DNA from: Alloprevotella sp. oral taxon 473 str. F0040
GTDB lineage: Bacteria > Bacteroidota > Bacteroidia > Bacteroidales > Bacteroidaceae
Direction of reading: 5' to 3'
Assembly: GCF_000318095.2 (NCBI RefSeq)
Contig: NZ_KB290714.1
Location: 35,298 to 99,297 of the forward strand
Length of the DNA: 64,000 nucleotides
Positions within the stretch are counted from its first letter, which is position 1, and every line of letters starts with the position of its first letter. The translations under genes were made by a program, and so were the position numbers. Below are positions 1 through 8,452 of this stretch, in pieces. Below the pieces are notes generated by a model. The model made no database searches, had not been told where the DNA came from, and was given only the letters and a program-made list of their open reading frames with translations.

Positions 1-1177
1 GCACATAGACAGACTCTAGTTCGGCACAGCCAGTCACCGTATTTTTCTCCAAACGTGGCATAGGCAGGAGTTTTAGGCTCTTCTTCTGAGTGGGCACATA
101 TATCAACTCGTCAATAACACGCTCCTTATTCTTGAGATGACAACGATAGACCGCTCCATCCTCACTACATAGTTTCTTATTGTTGGGCGAAACGTGCACG
201 GCTTCTACTTGATTGCCAAAACGAGAAAGGCCTACCAAGCCTTGTCCGAGCGAGACGATGTTGTCGCCTAGATAGATTTGCTTGACTTCATCGGGCAACA
301 TCTTGTGAGGATTAAAGCTCGTGATGCGGAAAGACTTGTGACGCTTCGCATCATACTCATAGCTGTAAGGCACGGTGAGTATGGATTGGCGAGATTTCAC
401 CTCAGCGACGTTGAGATGCACCTCGTGAAAGTCAAGGACGAATCCATCTTTCTCAAAGGCGGCAGGCGAAATCCAAGTAGTCTGCAAGTCGGCAGCATAA
501 GCATCTGCTGGCTTCATGGGATAGAAATTGCCGTTGGTGGGATCTTCAATAATCCATTCTCCATCTACCAAAGCAGCAGCCCATGCATGGCCACCATAGT
601 AGTAGGTACCTTTACCGCCAAATAGATTACCATTGAGGCTCACCGAGGGGATGCCTTGCGAGATGGCCATCACACGAAGCAGATTGGCATAACCTTGACA
701 CACACAAAGCTTGTTGCGGAATACTAAGTAAGGAGAATTGGAGTCTTTGCCACCTGCAAGCTCTGCGCCTTTTCCATCCTTGTCATAGTTGATATTCTTC
801 ACCAAATAGTCATGAATGCGACGAAGAGCTTCCTTCTGATTCTTTGCCCCTTGAGTGATTTCGCTAGTTTTGACTTTGATTTCTTCAAACTGCTCCGCGG
901 TGAGTTCGGGATAGTCCGAAAGCGTCAGTGCCACCTTGGGATCCATCACCGATAAAATTTTGTTGGCTGCTGCTGTACCATTGGTCGTAGAGATATTGGA
1001 TAGAATCTCACTCTTATCGGGTGTGGCGAAATGTGCAGGATCATAGTCAAGACTTGTGGGCGAAGCCACATTTTGCGCCGTCAGTGGGTGGGACAACTCG
1101 GTGTCGATGGGACTTTCAGCAGTGCAACTGGCTAAAGCATACAGCGCGATTGCACCAAGGATGATGTGCTTATACAT
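1..1177 (-). CDS. Transglutaminase-like lipoprotein with BspA-type C-terminal region (partial, runs off left edge)
   Basis: This gene is open at the left edge, so only about 392 codons from the ATG at 1177 are present. The N-terminus is a lipoprotein signal (lipobox LASC, Cys18), so the product is probably surface or periplasmic. Residues about 110-215 match the transglutaminase-like cysteine-protease fold: Cys160 in CVCQGYANLLR, His197 in GGHAWAA and Asp212 in EDPTNG form the expected triad. After about residue 320 the sequence turns into BspA-type leucine-rich repeat, with VHVSPNNKKLCSEDGAVY as the clearest unit. The same combination occurs in other Bacteroidetes surface proteins. The substrate is unknown. 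It lies 76 bp downstream of the 7TM-HD gene on the same strand. Confidence 0.85.
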   Translation of the reverse strand, partial: MYKHIILGAIALYALASCTAESPIDTELSHPLTAQNVASPTSLDYDPAHFATPDKSEILSNISTTNGTAAANKILSVMDPKVALTLSDYPELTAEQFEEIKVKTSEITQGAKNQKEALRRIHDYLVKNINYDKDGKGAELAGGKDSNSPYLVFRNKLCVCQGYANLLRVMAISQGIPSVSLNGNLFGGKGTYYYGGHAWAAALVDGEWIIEDPTNGNFYPMKPADAYAADLQTTWISPAAFEKDGFVLDFHEVHLNVAEVKSRQSILTVPYSYEYDAKRHKSFRITSFNPHKMLPDEVKQIYLGDNIVSLGQGLVGLSRFGNQVEAVHVSPNNKKLCSEDGAVYRCHLKNKERVIDELIYVPTQKKSLKLLPMPRLEKNTVTGCAELESVYV

Positions 1178-1253
1178 GAATTGAAGGGGTAAGATATTTG
1201 CTGCTAGCTAGCATGGGAGCTAATTGAAAAATCTGAATAACAAGCGTAGATTT

Positions 1254-3401
1254 CTAATCTACCTCCCGACTCGTGGGGAATAGTCCACGATGTGTCATGG
1301 GAATGATGGGCGATTCCGATTTTAGTTCGGGATAAGAGATGCGGTCGTGATAGATGGTTTTTAGGCTCTCTATCAAGGTGACCTTAGCTTGCGAGAGATC
1401 ACGGAAGGTGATGGGACATTGATCGAAAGCCCCATTGGCCACCTGATCATCAATGATGCGATGAACCAACTGGGAAATAGCCTCTTCGGTGTGCTCTTTT
1501 AGACTACGAGAAGCAGCTTCGACCGAGTCGGCCATCATGATGATGGCTTGTTCGAGGGTGGTAGGATTTGGCCCTGGATAGCGATAGTCTGCTTCATCCA
1601 CATGTTCGGCACCATATTTATTGACGGCTTGCACATAGAAATAACGCACTAGCGAGCGACCATGATGTGTCAGGATGATATCGCGAATGGATTTAGGCAA
1701 ACGATATTTCTCGGCTAGCCGCACTCCTTCGGTGACGTGTTCAATGATGATTCGCGCAGAATCTTGTTCGGACAACATATCATGTGGATTGAGTGCACCT
1801 TGATTCTCAGTGAAAAAACCAGGATTGAGCATCTTCCCTATATCATGATACAAAGCACTGGTACGCACCAAGAGCACATTCCCCCCAATCTTATCGGCCA
1901 CTTCTGCAGCAAGGTTGCCCACCTGCATCGAATGAACAAAGGTGCCTTGCGCCAACTTGGCCAAACGACGAAGCATGGGGTTGTTGATATTGCTCAACTC
2001 AATGAGCGTGACTGCTGAGGTGAATCCAAACATGCGCTCAATGAGGTAGAGCAACGGATAGGTAAAAAGTAAGGCTACACCACTAAGACCAATGTCGCGA
2101 TAACGCTCAAGGTTAAGTCCAAATATGATTTGTTCCAAACCAGTATCACGACTAAAAGTGTTGAGTGTTGCTAGCTCGTGGAAGAAGACAAAAAGTGAGG
2201 TGCCTATGGTGACGATGGCCGCTGTGCGGAGAATCTGCGAACGCTCATAAAGTTCGCTCAAAGAGTAGACAGCAAGCAGCCCAGCCAAAAGCTGAACAGG
2301 CATGAAAATGACATCGTTGTGTCCCGAGAGCGACACAATCACCACTGTGGTGAGATGCGCCATAAATGCCGTACGTGAATCGGTGAAGATGCGCAACACG
2401 ATGGGCACCATGACGAAGGGAATGATGTAGATAGGTGCCAAATTGATGCTCTGCACAAGCGAAGCTATGATGCAAAAGATGGTGATGAGCGAAAAGATGA
2501 GATAAATCTTGTGAGAAGAAGCCAGATAGGCATGACGAAAGAGTCTGAGATAGAGTATCATCACGCCGATGCAGGTGATGATTAAGCCCAACCGACCAAT
2601 GTAAAAAAGCAAAACATTCTTCTGGCTATCATTGCGCAGATTGAGTTCATCGTTGAAAGACTCTACTTCCAACTGATGTTGGCGCGTCACAATGTCACCG
2701 CGGTCTATGATTTTAGCTCCTGCTGGTTTGAGATAATCTATAGTGGTGATTTCTCCAAGAGCTTCTTGGAGAGCACTTGCACTCTTTTCTTTGTTCAGAC
2801 TAAGATTGATGTTGAGATAATTGTCGAGTTGATCCACAAGAGCATTGTCTCGATCTTGACTTTTGTCTGAAAGGAGATACTCGCGTGCACTATTTTTAGT
2901 GAGCAAAAGCCTGCTCTCACGAAGTGTCGACGTAGTGCCCACCACAATTTGCACCTGCGCATATTCGTCCTGCTGCACCTTGTTCATATCCTCACTCGAG
3001 ATAATGCCTGCATGATACACTTCTTTCAGCTTATTGACCGCATGTTGTATCTCGCTAGCACTGAAATATCCGAGTTTTCCTGAGCGACAATCGCGCTCAA
3101 AGCGTTCAATTTGAGTTTGAGCCACAGAGGGCATAAGATCAAAGTAGGGTTTGAAGGCTCTGCGGGTGCTATCTTTCTCCTGTTGAATGCGCTCTGCTCC
3201 CTTTTTCACCGGAAGCTCAAAGGGGGCAATCAGACGTGGATAAGGCCAAGGTTTGTTGATATCTACTTCATATCTCGTCACATCGGTCTTAGGCAAGGCT
3301 ACGAAAATGACCACCACGCTGATAAGTGCTGTGATGGTGACATTTAGCCATGTCTTTTTACGAAGTTCTATAGTTTGAGAAAGAAAATTGAGCAAGCGCA
3401 T
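1254..3401 (-). CDS. 7TM-HD family membrane phosphodiesterase (PgpH-like)
   Basis: The 715-residue product has one N-terminal membrane segment, a long extracytoplasmic region (about 45-270), a block of seven hydrophobic segments (about 270-460) and a cytoplasmic HD domain. The HD domain shows His and Asp ligands in VHSMQVGNLA, in ALYHDIGKM (His519, Asp520) and in ILTHHG. This order (7TMR-HDED, 7TM, HDIG) is that of PgpH proteins, which hydrolyse c-di-AMP in Firmicutes. The substrate here is inferred from the family only. It is transcribed divergently from rpoN, with a TAACTTTG box 36 bp upstream of its start. Confidence 0.9.
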   Translation of the reverse strand: MRLLNFLSQTIELRKKTWLNVTITALISVVVIFVALPKTDVTRYEVDINKPWPYPRLIAPFELPVKKGAERIQQEKDSTRRAFKPYFDLMPSVAQTQIERFERDCRSGKLGYFSASEIQHAVNKLKEVYHAGIISSEDMNKVQQDEYAQVQIVVGTTSTLRESRLLLTKNSAREYLLSDKSQDRDNALVDQLDNYLNINLSLNKEKSASALQEALGEITTIDYLKPAGAKIIDRGDIVTRQHQLEVESFNDELNLRNDSQKNVLLFYIGRLGLIITCIGVMILYLRLFRHAYLASSHKIYLIFSLITIFCIIASLVQSINLAPIYIIPFVMVPIVLRIFTDSRTAFMAHLTTVVIVSLSGHNDVIFMPVQLLAGLLAVYSLSELYERSQILRTAAIVTIGTSLFVFFHELATLNTFSRDTGLEQIIFGLNLERYRDIGLSGVALLFTYPLLYLIERMFGFTSAVTLIELSNINNPMLRRLAKLAQGTFVHSMQVGNLAAEVADKIGGNVLLVRTSALYHDIGKMLNPGFFTENQGALNPHDMLSEQDSARIIIEHVTEGVRLAEKYRLPKSIRDIILTHHGRSLVRYFYVQAVNKYGAEHVDEADYRYPGPNPTTLEQAIIMMADSVEAASRSLKEHTEEAISQLVHRIIDDQVANGAFDQCPITFRDLSQAKVTLIESLKTIYHDRISYPELKSESPIIPMTHRGLFPTSREVD

Positions 3402-3436
3402 AGGTTATGATATAAAGCCACATGGCGATGTATGGG

Positions 3437-3444
3437 CAAAGTTA
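3437..3444 (-). promoter_or_regulatory. Bacteroidetes-type -7 box (TAACTTTG) for the 7TM-HD gene
   Basis: The minus strand reads TAACTTTG, which fits the Bacteroidetes sigma-ABfr consensus TAnnTTTG, 36 bp before the ATG at 3401. No clear TTTG -33 box is seen at the usual spacing. Confidence 0.5.
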
Positions 3445-3489
3445 CTACTATTTTTCGAAGAATTAGAGCCTCTATCGCAAAAAACTTAG

Positions 3490-3497
3490 TAAATTTG
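3490..3497 (+). promoter_or_regulatory. Bacteroidetes-type -7 box (TAAATTTG) for rpoN
   Basis: TAAATTTG fits TAnnTTTG and lies 66 bp before the rpoN start. Together with the box at 3437 it makes a divergent promoter pair. The -33 box is not obvious. Confidence 0.45.
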
Positions 3498-3562
3498 CAG
3501 TACATCCAAGCATTGTATTTTTACAGTGTCTTCATGTTTCTCTCTCAAGCACATATTTCTCT

Positions 3563-5056
3563 ATGTCACAACGCCAAGGACTGCAACAAAATCAACAACA
3601 GCAACAGGTGCAAAACACCTCTAGCGCACAAGTTTTGCTCTCTACCATCGTAGAGATGCCCTTGGCCGATTTTGAAACTCGCTTGCAAAACGAGCTCCTA
3701 GACAATGAAGCCCTAGAAGTAAGTGAGCACGACAGCGCAGACGAGGCAGACTTTATGGGAAACGAAGCTGATGATGGGCTCAACGATAGCGAGAGAGAAA
3801 ACGCACGCTTAGAAGATGAACTTGGAGACTACCGCACGCTTGACGATGTGCCCGACACCTTGAGAGAAGCCTACAACAACCGAGGAGAAGACAATGGACG
3901 TGAACGACAAATCAGCAGTGAAGATTCGTCGTATGATGAACTTTATCGACAGATTGGTGAACTCCCTCTCTCCGAACATGAGATGGCGATTATGGTGTAT
4001 CTCGTGGGTTCGCTCGATGAAAACGGATTTCTCTCTAAAGATGATGAGACCCTCTGCGATGAATTGGCTTTTAAGGAGTATATTGACACGACTCCCGAAG
4101 AAATCAATCGACTAGCCAAGCTCTTGCAACAGTTTGAGCCGAAAGGGATCGGGGCTAGAAATCTGAGAGAATGCCTCTTACTCCAATTGGCTCCCGATGC
4201 GCCAGCACGAATTGTGGTGGATCGATACTTCGATGATTTGATGCACTCCAGATGGCCTCGGATTGCCACCAAACTTTCTCTTTCTGACGAGGACGTGGAA
4301 CGCATTCGCCATGACATCAGCCGCCTTAATCCACGCCCAGGTAGTGTGCTCTCAGAGGGCATCAACACTTCTGCTCCCACAGTGGTTCCAGACTTTCGGG
4401 TCACCTTGGACAGCGATGGCACACCCATTGTGCAACAACAGCGTGGACAATTGCCAGACCTTCGCGTAAGTCCAGCCTTTGCAGAAACCCTGGTGATGCA
4501 CCGCATGGCCAAAGATCGCGCTACACAAGAAGGAAAAGCCTTACAGCTTTCCCGCAGTCAAGAAGAAGCCCTGGTCTATGCACGACAAAAGGTGAATGCT
4601 GCTCAATCTTTCATCGAGAGTGTGCGCCGTAGGCACTACACCCTACAAGCAGTCATGGAAGCGATTGTGGAACTACAGCATGACTTCTTTGTCAATGACG
4701 ACGACGAAAGCCAGATTCGCCCCATGGTGCTCAAAGACATTGCCGAGCGCGCACACATTGATGTGAGCACCGTGTCACGTGCCATCAACTCGAAATATGT
4801 GGAAACCGACTACGGCACCTACCCTTTGCGCCATTTCTTCTCCACACAGTTCACCTCTGCTGACGGAGAAACCGTAGCCGCTCGCAAGGTAAAAGCAGCG
4901 ATCCAGGAAATCATTGCCGAGGAAGACAAACGTAAGCCTCTCTCTGACGAAGCGGTGGCCACTCTACTTGCCGAAAGAGGGCTAAAAGTGGCACGACGCA
5001 CTGTCTCCAAATATCGCGAACAGCTAGGCATTGCCAAAGCTGGATTGCGCAGATAA
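3563..5056 (+). CDS. rpoN: RNA polymerase sigma-54 factor
   Basis: The product is 497 residues, normal for RpoN. Region I is Gln-rich (RQGLQQNQQQQQ) and is followed by an acidic region II, as in the family. The core-binding domain covers roughly 115-300 and the DNA-binding domain roughly 315-495, ending in the RpoN box ARRTVSKYREQLGI, which recognises the -24 element. The ATG at 3563 is chosen because the Gln-rich region I starts directly after it. A partly overlapping upstream reading frame is in a different phase and has no family features. No enhancer-binding activator is encoded in this window, so its regulon cannot be inferred here. Confidence 0.97.
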   Translation: MSQRQGLQQNQQQQQVQNTSSAQVLLSTIVEMPLADFETRLQNELLDNEALEVSEHDSADEADFMGNEADDGLNDSERENARLEDELGDYRTLDDVPDTLREAYNNRGEDNGRERQISSEDSSYDELYRQIGELPLSEHEMAIMVYLVGSLDENGFLSKDDETLCDELAFKEYIDTTPEEINRLAKLLQQFEPKGIGARNLRECLLLQLAPDAPARIVVDRYFDDLMHSRWPRIATKLSLSDEDVERIRHDISRLNPRPGSVLSEGINTSAPTVVPDFRVTLDSDGTPIVQQQRGQLPDLRVSPAFAETLVMHRMAKDRATQEGKALQLSRSQEEALVYARQKVNAAQSFIESVRRRHYTLQAVMEAIVELQHDFFVNDDDESQIRPMVLKDIAERAHIDVSTVSRAINSKYVETDYGTYPLRHFFSTQFTSADGETVAARKVKAAIQEIIAEEDKRKPLSDEAVATLLAERGLKVARRTVSKYREQLGIAKAGLRR

Positions 5057-5107
5057 TGGTTGCTACCTCCACTACACTACTATTCTTGCTATAGACTTTT
5101 CTCTGAT

Positions 5108-5746
5108 ATGTCTACCCCTCAACAATCTCTGCGCAACAAATATGCGTTGCTCACAGCCAAAACCATCTCGTGGCTATTTCATCCCTTCTACCTTCCCACG
5201 GTGGCAGTCACCCTCTTGTTGGTATTTAGCTATCTCAACCAGCTTCCCAATGCCTACCGCTTCGCTTTTGCAGGTATTGTGATCCTCTTCACCTGGGTAT
5301 TCCCCCTCATTGCCATCCGCATGTATCGCGCCATCAATGGATGGACAAGCCACCAAATGAGCTTGCGCGAACGCAGATTTGTGCCTTATATCATCAACAT
5401 CATTTGCTATAGCATTCTCTTTGCGCTGATGCGATTCTTTCGCATGCCCTATTTTCTCTCCACCATCATCATTTCAGGGCTACTCATTCAGATTGTCTGC
5501 GCACTGATTAACTTGAAAATCAAAATTTCTACTCATGCTGCGGCATCGGGAGGCGTGATTGGCATGCTCATGGCCTTCTCGCGGGTGTTTCACTTCGATG
5601 CTACCTTCTGGATTTGTTGGGCTATTCTCCTCTCAGGTGCTGTGTGTAGTAGTAGAATGATTCTGAAGATGCACAACTATAGCGAACTACTCTTCGGAGT
5701 CATCGTGGGTTTCTTCTGTGGTTTGGGCATCGTCTTTTTCCTCTAA
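5108..5746 (+). CDS. PAP2-like integral membrane protein
   Basis: The protein has 212 residues from the ATG at 5108. An in-frame TTG at 5060 would add 16 unlikely residues. About six hydrophobic segments fill the sequence. Two short polar motifs, STHAAASGG and HNYSELLFGVIVG, sit where PAP2 phosphatases carry SGH and HxxxD motifs, but the signature is degenerate, so catalytic activity is doubtful. Close relatives in Bacteroidetes are annotated as PAP2 family phosphatases. It starts 51 bp after rpoN and is followed by purE on the same strand, so they may share a transcript. Confidence 0.7.
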   Translation: MSTPQQSLRNKYALLTAKTISWLFHPFYLPTVAVTLLLVFSYLNQLPNAYRFAFAGIVILFTWVFPLIAIRMYRAINGWTSHQMSLRERRFVPYIINIICYSILFALMRFFRMPYFLSTIIISGLLIQIVCALINLKIKISTHAAASGGVIGMLMAFSRVFHFDATFWICWAILLSGAVCSSRMILKMHNYSELLFGVIVGFFCGLGIVFFL

Positions 5747-5851
5747 CCAAGAAATGCCCTGTAAAGGCAACTCTTCGCTCAAACTCCTCAGCGTATTTTG
5801 CACTTTCTTCGACATTTTATCCCCCCAACCCTATAATTTCACTATATTCCT

Positions 5852-6355
5852 ATGCAACCACTTGTAAGCATCATCATGGGTAGCACCAGCGACCTTCCAG
5901 TGATGGAAAAAGCTGCTCAACTTCTCGACGAACTTGAGATTCCTTTTGAAATCAATGCGCTCTCTGCCCATCGCACTCCTGCTGAGGTTGAGAAGTTTGC
6001 ACGCGAAGCCAAAGGTCGCGGTCTCCGAGTTATCATCGCTGCAGCTGGCATGGCTGCCGCTCTTCCAGGTGTGATAGCCGCCAACACCACGCTACCCGTT
6101 GTCGGAGTGCCCATCAAAGGAATGCTCGACGGCTTGGATGCCCTCCTCTCCATCGTTCAAATGCCTCCTGGCATCCCAGTAGCTACAGTGGGTGTCAACG
6201 GATCACTCAATGCTGCTCTCTTGGCAGTGCAAATGATTGCCCTTTCTGATGAAACTGTGGCGCAAAAACTTGCAGCCTATAAGGAAGGATTGAAAAAGAA
6301 AATCGTGAAAGCCAACGAAGAACTCGCGGCTATACAATATAAATATAAGTGCTAA
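5852..6355 (+). CDS. purE: N5-carboxyaminoimidazole ribonucleotide mutase
   Basis: PurE moves the carboxylate of N5-CAIR to C4 to give CAIR in purine synthesis. The 167-residue product has the whole fold: the MGSTSDLPVM phosphate loop near the N-terminus, the ALSAHRTP loop with the catalytic His, and the AAGMAAALPGVIA and GVNGSLNAALLAVQ helices. This is the class I (mutase) form, which needs a PurK partner. No purK is visible here. A 12-bp stem follows the gene at 6418-6455. Confidence 0.97.
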   Translation: MQPLVSIIMGSTSDLPVMEKAAQLLDELEIPFEINALSAHRTPAEVEKFAREAKGRGLRVIIAAAGMAAALPGVIAANTTLPVVGVPIKGMLDGLDALLSIVQMPPGIPVATVGVNGSLNAALLAVQMIALSDETVAQKLAAYKEGLKKKIVKANEELAAIQYKYKC

Positions 6356-6417
6356 GCACGCTTAGTTGGGCGATACATCACGCCACCTTCTAAGCACGAC
6401 CTCTTGATACTCTTTAT

Positions 6418-6455
6418 CAGACTCTGGTGTCTTCTTTTTGAGTCACCAGAGTCTG
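6418..6455 (+). terminator. Hairpin after purE
   Basis: A perfect 12-bp stem (CAGACTCTGGTG with its complement) closes a 14-nt T-rich loop 62 bp after the purE stop. There is no U-run after the stem, so it may be a weak terminator or an mRNA-stabilising structure. Confidence 0.5.
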
Positions 6456-6498
6456 CCTACATAGACACAACAATTTACTATACTTCTTTTCGACACTC

Positions 6499-8367
6499 AT
6501 GAATTTGTTTAACTACTCCCCCCGAAGTAGCCACGCTGTGAAGGTGGGGAACACGATAATAGGTGATGGAAATCCCCTGCGCCTGCAGAGCATGACCACT
6601 ACTCTGACCACAGACACGGAAGCTAGTGTGGAACAGTGCATCCGCATCATTGAGGCTGGGGCAGACCTCGTGCGCTTGACCACACAAGGGCTGCGCGAAG
6701 CGGAAAACCTTCGCAACATTCGCGCTGAACTCGACCGCAGAGGCTACCACACTCCTCTGGTGGCTGATGTGCACTTTAACCCTAAAGTGGCTGATTTAGC
6801 GGCTACCATTATTGAAAAAGTCCGCATCAACCCGGGCAACTATGTAGATCCAGCGCGCACTTTCAAGAGTGTAGAATATACTGACGAAGAATATGCTGCA
6901 GAACTCCAACGTCTAGAAACGCGCTTCAAGAAGTTGCTCGAGATCTGCCGCGAAAACGGCACTGCCATCCGCATCGGCGTGAATCATGGCTCGCTCTCCG
7001 ACCGCATCATGTGCCACTATGGCGACACCCCTGCTGGCATCGTAGAGAGCTGCATGGAGTTTCTCCGTATTTGCATGCGCGAGAACTTCTTCGATGTGGT
7101 CATCTCCATCAAGGCCTCCAACACGGTGGTCATGGTGCAAAGCATGCGTTTGCTGGTAGATGCCATGAAGCGCGAGGGTATGTCTTTTCCCCTCCATCTC
7201 GGAGTCACCGAAGCTGGAGAAGGTGAAGATGGTCGCATCAAGAGCGCAGTTGGCATTGGTGCACTCCTAGCAGACGGCATCGGCGATACCATCCGTGTAT
7301 CACTCTCCGAAGCTCCCGAACAAGAGATTCCCGTGGCTTATAAGCTGGCATCTTATGTGCTAGAGTCTCGCTCGGGTCATGCCCATATCCCAGCCCTTCC
7401 TTGCGCAGAATTCAACTGGCTCGAACCACAACGTCGTCCCACCTGCTCGGTGCTCAACATCGGGGGTAAGCACACCCCTGTGGTAGTATCTTACCAAGCT
7501 GACTCATCCTTACCTCAGCCTTCACATAGCAACGGCACTCCTCGGGCTGACTATGCCTATTTTGGTGGCAACCTGCCCCAAGACTGGAAATCGCGCGTGC
7601 CTGCTGCCATCGTAGACGCACCTAACTGGACTGGAGAAGAAGGCACTTATCCTGCTTACGTGCCCCAATATCTCATGTTTGTGTCGGGCAATCCTGCTCC
7701 GCTCAAGTTCCTGTTCTTAAGCTATGCCCAACTCAACGATGAAGTAAAGGCTTGCCTCCGTGCGCACAGCGAGATGGTAGTCATCGCGCAGAGCAATCAT
7801 GCCAATCGTGCCGGAGAACTTCGTGCTCTCGTGCACGAAATGTGGAGAGAACGCCTCACCAACCCCGTCATCTTCTGCCAACAATATGGCGACACAGTGA
7901 AGGAGGACTTCCAAATCAAGGCGGCAGCCGACATGGGACTGCTCATGATGGATGGTTTGACCGATGGTGTGATGCTGGCTTCTCGATTGGCAGAACGCGA
8001 TGAAACCGCCTTTGGCGTGCTGCAAGCTGGTCGCTTGCGCCAGACCAAAACGGAATACATCTCTTGCCCAGGCTGCGGCCGCACCCTCTATGATCTCCAA
8101 GAAACGATAGCACGCATCAAAGCATCTACCTCTCACCTCAAAGGCTTGAAACTCGGCATCATGGGCTGCATCGTGAATGGTCCTGGAGAAATGGCGGATG
8201 CTGACTATGGATATGTGGGAGCAGGTCCAGGCAAGGTGAGTCTTTATCGCGGAAAGGTCTGCGTGGAACGCAACATTCCCACCGCCGAAGCTGTAGATCG
8301 TTTGTTATCTCTCATTGAAAGTGACAAAGCAACTCAAAACGAAGGGACATCTTCACCAGAATCCTAG
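6499..8367 (+). CDS. ispG: 4-hydroxy-3-methylbut-2-en-1-yl diphosphate synthase, long form
   Basis: IspG (GcpE) reductively converts methylerythritol cyclodiphosphate to HMBPP in the MEP isoprenoid pathway. At 622 residues this is the long form found in Bacteroidetes, chlamydiae and plants, which has a large insert (about 270-470 here) between the TIM barrel and the iron-sulfur domain. The [4Fe-4S] ligands are visible: Cys523 and Cys526 in CPGCGRTL, and Cys557 with Glu564 in GIMGCIVNGPGE. The barrel starts with SHAVKVGNTIIGDGNPLRLQ. The start at 6499 puts this motif at the usual distance from the N-terminus. Confidence 0.97.
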   Translation: MNLFNYSPRSSHAVKVGNTIIGDGNPLRLQSMTTTLTTDTEASVEQCIRIIEAGADLVRLTTQGLREAENLRNIRAELDRRGYHTPLVADVHFNPKVADLAATIIEKVRINPGNYVDPARTFKSVEYTDEEYAAELQRLETRFKKLLEICRENGTAIRIGVNHGSLSDRIMCHYGDTPAGIVESCMEFLRICMRENFFDVVISIKASNTVVMVQSMRLLVDAMKREGMSFPLHLGVTEAGEGEDGRIKSAVGIGALLADGIGDTIRVSLSEAPEQEIPVAYKLASYVLESRSGHAHIPALPCAEFNWLEPQRRPTCSVLNIGGKHTPVVVSYQADSSLPQPSHSNGTPRADYAYFGGNLPQDWKSRVPAAIVDAPNWTGEEGTYPAYVPQYLMFVSGNPAPLKFLFLSYAQLNDEVKACLRAHSEMVVIAQSNHANRAGELRALVHEMWRERLTNPVIFCQQYGDTVKEDFQIKAAADMGLLMMDGLTDGVMLASRLAERDETAFGVLQAGRLRQTKTEYISCPGCGRTLYDLQETIARIKASTSHLKGLKLGIMGCIVNGPGEMADADYGYVGAGPGKVSLYRGKVCVERNIPTAEAVDRLLSLIESDKATQNEGTSSPES

Positions 8368-8386
8368 TCCTTTTGCACATTAAATA

Positions 8387-8420
8387 AGGTGGACAACTCC
8401 CTAAGAAGTGTTGTCCACCT
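8387..8420 (+). terminator. Hairpin after ispG
   Basis: A perfect 11-bp stem (AGGTGGACAAC with GTTGTCCACCT) closes a 12-nt loop 19 bp after the ispG stop. It lies over a possible GTG start for the next gene at 8408, which favours the ATG at 8453 for that gene. The U-run is weak. Confidence 0.6.
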
Positions 8421-8452
8421 CTATTCTATCCATCTCAATAGTTCGTTTCGTG

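Noticed and set aside
278..625. A 115-codon plus-strand frame near the left edge
   Set aside because: The minus strand encodes the transglutaminase-like domain with a full catalytic triad over the same bases.
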